In this document: positions 6,484 to 9,348 of the stretch, one piece after another
Position numbering within the stretch: position 1 is the first letter of the stretch
Layout: every line of letters begins with the position of its first letter
NCBI GenBank assembly: GCA_013414685.1
Contig: CP058704.1
Coordinates: 2,513,946-2,523,293 of the forward strand
Length of the DNA stretch: 9,348 nt
Origin: Parachlamydiaceae bacterium
GTDB taxonomy: Bacteria > Chlamydiota > Chlamydiia > Chlamydiales > Parachlamydiaceae
Direction of reading: 5' to 3'
Made by a program: the position numbers and the translations under genes
Notes under the pieces: generated by a model
The model's database searches: none
Told to the model about the DNA's origin: nothing
The model's input: the letters and a program-made list of their open reading frames with translations, nothing else

Positions 6484-7133
6484 CCCTGGCTCAGCTTGAT
6501 CCTGCACTTCACGATTTAATTTCGGAGGTTAAATCTTCTCCGAAACCGCATTCTAACATGGAGCTTCCCATTGTTCAATTTGATGACCAGGGAATGATCA
6601 TAAAAATTGCTGAATCTACTGAAAGATTAAAAGATTTACTTGTCCAGATTTTTGGTTTCAAGGGGTGCCCTATTGAGGAAATGCACTATGGACGTCCTTA
6701 CAATTATGAATTCTATATTCCTCGTGATGAAATTGAAAACGTTATCAAGCAATTAGGAATGGATATTATTCCTCCTGAAAATCTTTACAAACGTTATAGC
6801 GAACAAAATATTAGCTATCTTCAGTATTTGATAGAAACACGTCGTTACCATGCATACAAGCCAACACGTACCAATGATGTCTTAGAAACTTTAAAGGAAT
6901 CCTTAACCTCTCTTGTTCCCAACGAAATGGGAATACGACCCTACGTTTCCTTTCATCCCAGAGGCTGGCTTTCCATTAAATTACCCGATTGGTCGCCCGA
7001 ATATTCACGTTTGCTTGCTAGTTATTTGAAAAGAGAACTTATACCTATACAGCAAGAATTCAATCACGATGTGCATTATGTCAATGAGATCCTCATTTAC
7101 GAAGCAGAAATTGAGACATTTTTCAAACATTGA
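6396..7133 (+). CDS. Gene B segment: module 2 and HPRGWLSIK region
   Basis: Longest undamaged stretch of either paralog, residues about 286-530 of B. In order: NIENTISLTLAQLDPALHDL, the strand QFDDQGMIIKIAES, DLLVQIFGFKG, YNYEFYIPRDEIENVIKQLG, ENLYKRYSEQNISYLQYLIE, VPNEMGIRPYVSFHPRGWLSIK and VNEILIYEAEIETFFKH. The ATG is internal; the frame continues upstream to 6314. This is the best query for a family search because it needs no correction. Confidence 0.6.
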   Translation: MQPDALRVHPCTTSYAWGNDLNIENTISLTLAQLDPALHDLISEVKSSPKPHSNMELPIVQFDDQGMIIKIAESTERLKDLLVQIFGFKGCPIEEMHYGRPYNYEFYIPRDEIENVIKQLGMDIIPPENLYKRYSEQNISYLQYLIETRRYHAYKPTRTNDVLETLKESLTSLVPNEMGIRPYVSFHPRGWLSIKLPDWSPEYSRLLASYLKRELIPIQQEFNHDVHYVNEILIYEAEIETFFKH

Positions 7134-7549
7134 AACTTAATCTTGTGCCTGAACTTAAGATAACTTACTCACAGCTTTTGATGCAGAAATCAAAAGAAAT
7201 TTTAGAAACCGTGCCTTATTATGCTGAACATCAGAATGGCCAATTGGATTTAAAGCGTACGTTGGAAAGAATTTTAAGTTCACTAGAAGTGAACACCGGG
7301 GCGGCTCTTAAGGATTATCTTCCCTCTGAAAATCCAGAGAATGACATGCCTTTGGTAAAAGTGGATTTTAATCCAAACCAAATGGAAATTAAAATTCCCC
7401 AAAATTTGAATAAGAACCGTATCGATATAGGATCTCAGGAAACTTTTTCATTCGGCGAATATTTGTCTCATGTCTTTGGTTTGAATGGAGAGCAAAAAAG
7501 GAAGGCGAAGAAGAATTTTATTTGCTTAAGCTTCCTCTTAGAAGGGTGA
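7130..7549 (+). CDS. Gene B segment: module 3
   Basis: Residues about 531-651 of restored B: LKLNLVPELKITYSQLL, RTLERILSSLEVNTGAAL, MEIKIPQNLNKNRIDI, FSFGEYLSHVFGLNG. Each part resembles the matching part of module 2 (ENTISLTLAQL, MIIKIAES, LLVQIFGFKG). The true frame leaves at AAAAAA 7494-7499 and reads KEGEEEFYLLKLPLRRVKSFLERDLSLRNLP. Confidence 0.5.
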   Translation: MKLNLVPELKITYSQLLMQKSKEILETVPYYAEHQNGQLDLKRTLERILSSLEVNTGAALKDYLPSENPENDMPLVKVDFNPNQMEIKIPQNLNKNRIDIGSQETFSFGEYLSHVFGLNGEQKRKAKKNFICLSFLLEG

Positions 7550-7655
7550 AGAGTTTTTAGAGCGGGATTTATCACTTCGCAACCTTCCTAATCAATATGC
7601 AAAAGAAGGGGTTGTCACTTTTTATAATTACTTTTGCGAGTCGTTAGCATCTAAG

Positions 7656-8081
7656 ATGGATCCTTTTGATGAAGCATTTTTTAACTACGCGCCTCATGGA
7701 AGCATTGCCAACCTTGCACTTTGCAATCCTCCCGTCCCTGTGCCTGATAAAATTCCTGATATTTCTGATAAAGAAATTGTTTCTGGAGTGGCAGAGATCA
7801 TGGTGAAGCATCCACAAAAAGAAACTTATATAGAGGTTTTCAGAGATACACTTAAACGAGTTCAGGCCAATCATAAAATTCGAACCTATTTGCGATTGAT
7901 AAGGCATGTAATGATAAACAATCAAAAATTGTCTGAAGAAAAGAAGAGAGAAGCTTTAATTGAAATTGGAGAGGGATGTAAGGGAAATACATGTCTTTCT
8001 GGTCGTTTAACAAAAATCCAAGACGTTTACCAAAACTCGTTCACCCGGAACGGGAAGATCAGGTGCGTTATACCCTTTTAG
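7656..8081 (+). CDS. Gene B segment: Cys block
   Basis: Residues about 707-831 of restored B, ending in IGEGCKGNTCLSGRLTKIQ with Cys 814 and 819. Gene A has the same block with only two residues between the cysteines. The frame is open from TTTTT 7554-7558, so the ATG at 7656 is internal. After AAAA 8032-8035 the true frame is KLVHPEREDQVRYTLLAKVEEF. Confidence 0.55.
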   Translation: MDPFDEAFFNYAPHGSIANLALCNPPVPVPDKIPDISDKEIVSGVAEIMVKHPQKETYIEVFRDTLKRVQANHKIRTYLRLIRHVMINNQKLSEEKKREALIEIGEGCKGNTCLSGRLTKIQDVYQNSFTRNGKIRCVIPF

Positions 8082-8545
8082 CAAAAGTAGAAGAATTTAA
8101 AAATCGCGTGTTGGGCCAACTTTGGTCTGATCTCGAGCATAGTGTTCATCCGGTAAATATTGCCAAAATGGTCTGGGGAGAAATCTATGGTTTAAATACT
8201 CAGGCCGCCGCAGATGATGAAGAAGTGATCAAATATCAAAATGGACTTGAGGAGTTCGGATTTAACAGTTTAAATGATGTTCTTGATCAACTTTACAATG
8301 GCCAAATAAACCAAGTGCGTTTTACAGAAGCTTGTGAAAATAATCTTTTAGAAGAAGTTTTTGAATCTGTACGTACAGACAGAAATGAAGTAGGAGCCTT
8401 AATAAACCTAAATGGCTATCAAGAGAAAATTCGAAGAATTTTACGTGATGAAGGATTAAAACCAGAAAAATTGAAGAAGAGCTTAAAAATTTATTTCCTA
8501 CTTTATCGCGTTTACGAAAAATTTGTTAAAATCTGGTCTGAATAA
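7991..8545 (+). CDS. Gene B segment: post-Cys helical region
   Basis: The true frame is entered at about 8036 (residue 834) and runs to AAAAA 8466-8470 (about 976). It holds VEEFKNRVLGQLWSDLEHS, MVWGEIYGLNTQ, the third shared cysteine (TEACENNLLEEVFESVRTDR), and YQEKIRRILRDEGLKPE, aligned to FRERIKQILKQEGLTDE in A. Confidence 0.5.
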   Translation: MSFWSFNKNPRRLPKLVHPEREDQVRYTLLAKVEEFKNRVLGQLWSDLEHSVHPVNIAKMVWGEIYGLNTQAAADDEEVIKYQNGLEEFGFNSLNDVLDQLYNGQINQVRFTEACENNLLEEVFESVRTDRNEVGALINLNGYQEKIRRILRDEGLKPEKLKKSLKIYFLLYRVYEKFVKIWSE

Positions 8546-8888
8546 AGATGAAGTAGAAGCCCAAATTACCCCCTTATTACCTGATGAAAACCTATACTGT
8601 GCTGTTCTTGAAGAACAAAGTCGAAGAAAGTTGGAAGAAAAGCTGAAAGAAAATTACGAAGTTGCTCAAAATGGAAAAGCTTTATCACCTGAGCAGATAA
8701 AAGATAAAATCCAGTCCCTATCATCAGAAGAATTACGTCATGCTTCTGATCCTAAATATTTGAAAATTGTCGATCAAAATTATGAATATCAATTTAATTT
8801 ATTTAAGGAAAATAAGTATAAAAATAAAACCATTACAAAAGAAGCAGTCAAATTGCTGCTGATCGATATTGGACTTCTGAACCCCTAG
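8523..8888 (+). CDS. Gene B segment: C-terminal end
   Basis: Residues about 997-1117 of restored B. Starts within the second helical hairpin (LLKSGLNKDEVEAQITPLLPDE), then a lysine- and glutamate-rich helical stretch of about 70 residues, longer than in A, and ends TITKEAVKLLLIDIGLLNP. The TTG at 8523 is not a real start. Confidence 0.55.
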   Translation: MLKSGLNKDEVEAQITPLLPDENLYCAVLEEQSRRKLEEKLKENYEVAQNGKALSPEQIKDKIQSLSSEELRHASDPKYLKIVDQNYEYQFNLFKENKYKNKTITKEAVKLLLIDIGLLNP

Positions 8889-8914
8889 ACTAATTAAACT
8901 TAATTGTTGATATG

Positions 8915-8949
8915 CAAGGGCCAAGAGTTAAACGTTCGTCAAGGGTCAA
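8915..8949 (+). repeat. Short direct repeat CAAGGGYCAA upstream of gap
   Basis: CAAGGGCCAA (8915-8924) and CAAGGGTCAA (8940-8949) start 25 bases apart, about two and a half helical turns. They lie 158-192 bases before gap, upstream of its likely promoter. They could be a regulator site or chance. The rest of 8889-9040 shows no gene and no strong terminator for gene B; AAAAGCTTTTTT at 8962-8973 is only a weak candidate. Confidence 0.25.
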
Positions 8950-9044
8950 CTTTAATCATTCAAAAGCTTTTTTGTGCACTTAGCAATTGAAAAAAATATC
9001 GTTTGAAGAATGCGATTTCAAGATAAAAAGAGAAGATTATTTGC

Positions 9045-9102
9045 TTTACTTTCCCTTTATATTTCATCTATGATATGATAGGTTTGTAATCTAGAGAGGT
9101 GA
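9045..9102 (+). promoter_or_regulatory. Likely promoter and ribosome binding site of gap
   Basis: TTTACT (9045-9050) and TATGAT (9069-9074) are 18 bases apart and fit a housekeeping promoter; a second TATGAT overlaps at 9074-9079. GAGAGGTGA ends at 9102, four bases before the ATG at 9107, and is the strongest ribosome binding site in the window. Gap therefore appears to have its own promoter and not to depend on readthrough from gene B. Confidence 0.45.
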
Positions 9103-9106
9103 AATA

Positions 9107-9348
9107 ATGACTCTTAAAATAGCTATTAATGGATTTGGCCGCATCGGACGCCTTGTCTTTCGTTTGATCTCTGAAAGGAAAGATATGCATGTTGTTGCTG
9201 TCAATGATATTGTTCCTCCCGATAATCTTGCTTACCTTTTAAAGTATGACACCGTTCATGGACAATTTAAAAATAAAATTGAGATGGAAGGCGACACGCT
9301 GATTGTCAATGGAAGAAAAACAAAATTATTAGCTGAACGCGACCCTAA
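9107..9348 (+). CDS. gap: Glyceraldehyde-3-phosphate dehydrogenase, N-terminal part (3' truncated by window edge)
   Basis: NAD-dependent glycolytic enzyme that converts glyceraldehyde 3-phosphate to 1,3-bisphosphoglycerate in the cytoplasm. The first 80 residues are present, with the Rossmann-fold nucleotide-binding signature [13 protein letters not shown] (7-19), the AVNDI segment that follows the second strand and contacts the adenosine ribose (about 31-35), and [12 protein letters not shown] (41-52), typical of the family. The catalytic cysteine lies beyond the window. The ATG at 9107 is fixed by the GAGAGGTGA site and by family length. In Chlamydia gapA is adjacent to rplQ, so this gene marks the other side of the shared junction. 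The frame is undamaged. Confidence 0.97.
   Translation, partial: MTLKIAINGFGRIGRLVFRLISERKDMHVVAVNDIVPPDNLAYLLKYDTVHGQFKNKIEMEGDTLIVNGRKTKLLAERDP

Larger units (their letters stand above)
5548..8888 (+). pseudogene. Gene B: large protein of unknown family, tandem paralog of gene A (frameshifted as sequenced)
   Basis: Unrecognised family, paralogous to gene A along its whole length. Thirteen one-base additions restore a single 1117-residue frame (3341+13 bases, a multiple of three). The runs are at 5573-5577, 5634-5640, 5684-5689, 5725-5729, 5936-5940, 6056-6061, 6311-6313, 7130-7131, 7494-7499, 7554-7558, 8032-8035, 8466-8470 and 8517-8521. Starts at ATG 5548 (MITSINQYL). Landmarks: FVEKSRIPFG near the N-terminus, LFSRIFFGNID (100-110), proline-rich linker (YSPYTPPSPDP), three internal modules, FHPRGWLSIK (471-480), Cys block C814-x4-C819-LSGRLTKIQ, and ITKEAVKLLLIDIGLLNP at the end. 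The break sites mostly differ from those in A, so they did not arise before the duplication. No signal peptide or membrane segment is evident. About 48 residues shorter than A, mainly from a missing acidic loop and a shorter linker. Confidence 0.7.

Noticed and set aside
7644..7925. Minus-strand open frame of about 93 codons
   Set aside because: It overlaps the conserved region of gene B before the Cys block in antisense and has no family features.
452..8888. Programmed ribosomal frameshifting or phase-variable homopolymer switching as the cause of the broken frames
   Set aside because: Known cases use one or two sites per gene with recognisable slippery sites. Here 34 sites in three genes, of many lengths and all four bases, would have to shift in the same direction, which is not credible.
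1962..8888. Mobile element or toxin-antitoxin nature of the A/B region
   Set aside because: No transposase or integrase motifs, no terminal inverted repeats or target-site duplications at the edges, and the proteins are far too large and the wrong shape for a toxin-antitoxin pair.

Overview
The window is most likely chromosomal DNA from a chlamydia-related bacterium (order Parachlamydiales or a similar environmental lineage). It opens inside rplQ (ribosomal protein L17) and closes inside gap (glyceraldehyde-3-phosphate dehydrogenase), both on the + strand. In Chlamydia, gapA lies directly beside rplQ at the end of the rpoA/ribosomal-protein operon, so the two edges look like an ancestral junction that here holds about 8.8 kb of extra DNA. 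The DNA is AT-rich and every gene reads rightwards. I see no transposase, integrase, tRNA, rRNA or CRISPR array.

Layout. rplQ 3' end (1-261). Likely rplQ terminator hairpin (329-383). A UPF0158-family gene with a long C-terminal extension carrying an AT-hook-like motif and a lysine-rich histone-H1-like tail (452-1728). AT-rich spacer with a weak hairpin and a plausible promoter (1729-1961). Two tandem paralogous genes of unknown family, called A (1962-5442) and B (5548-8888) here. A 218-base spacer with promoter and ribosome binding site. gap 5' end (9107-9348).

As written, all three inserted genes are cut into short frames. Reading both paralogs side by side, I could restore each gene to one open frame using only single-base additions, nearly all inside runs of one base: 4 in the UPF0158 gene, 17 in A and 13 in B. 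No site needed a base removed and no stop codon remained. The restored lengths are exact multiples of three (426, 1165 and 1117 residues). This pattern fits homopolymer under-calling in the sequence data better than gene decay, so I treat the genes as probably intact in the organism. That is inference and needs raw reads.

A and B match along their whole length: an N-terminal helical region with a shared LFSR(I/L)FFGNID motif, a proline-rich linker, three divergent copies of an internal alpha/beta module, a shared (Y/F)HPRGWLSIK motif, a Cys-rich CLxGRLTKIQ block, and an ITKEAxxLLLxDIGxLN C-terminus. I do not recognise the family. Large lineage-restricted paralogs in amoeba-associated chlamydiae are often host-interaction proteins, but nothing in the sequence proves that here. 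The DNA-binding look of the UPF0158 tail suggests a chromatin or regulatory role.
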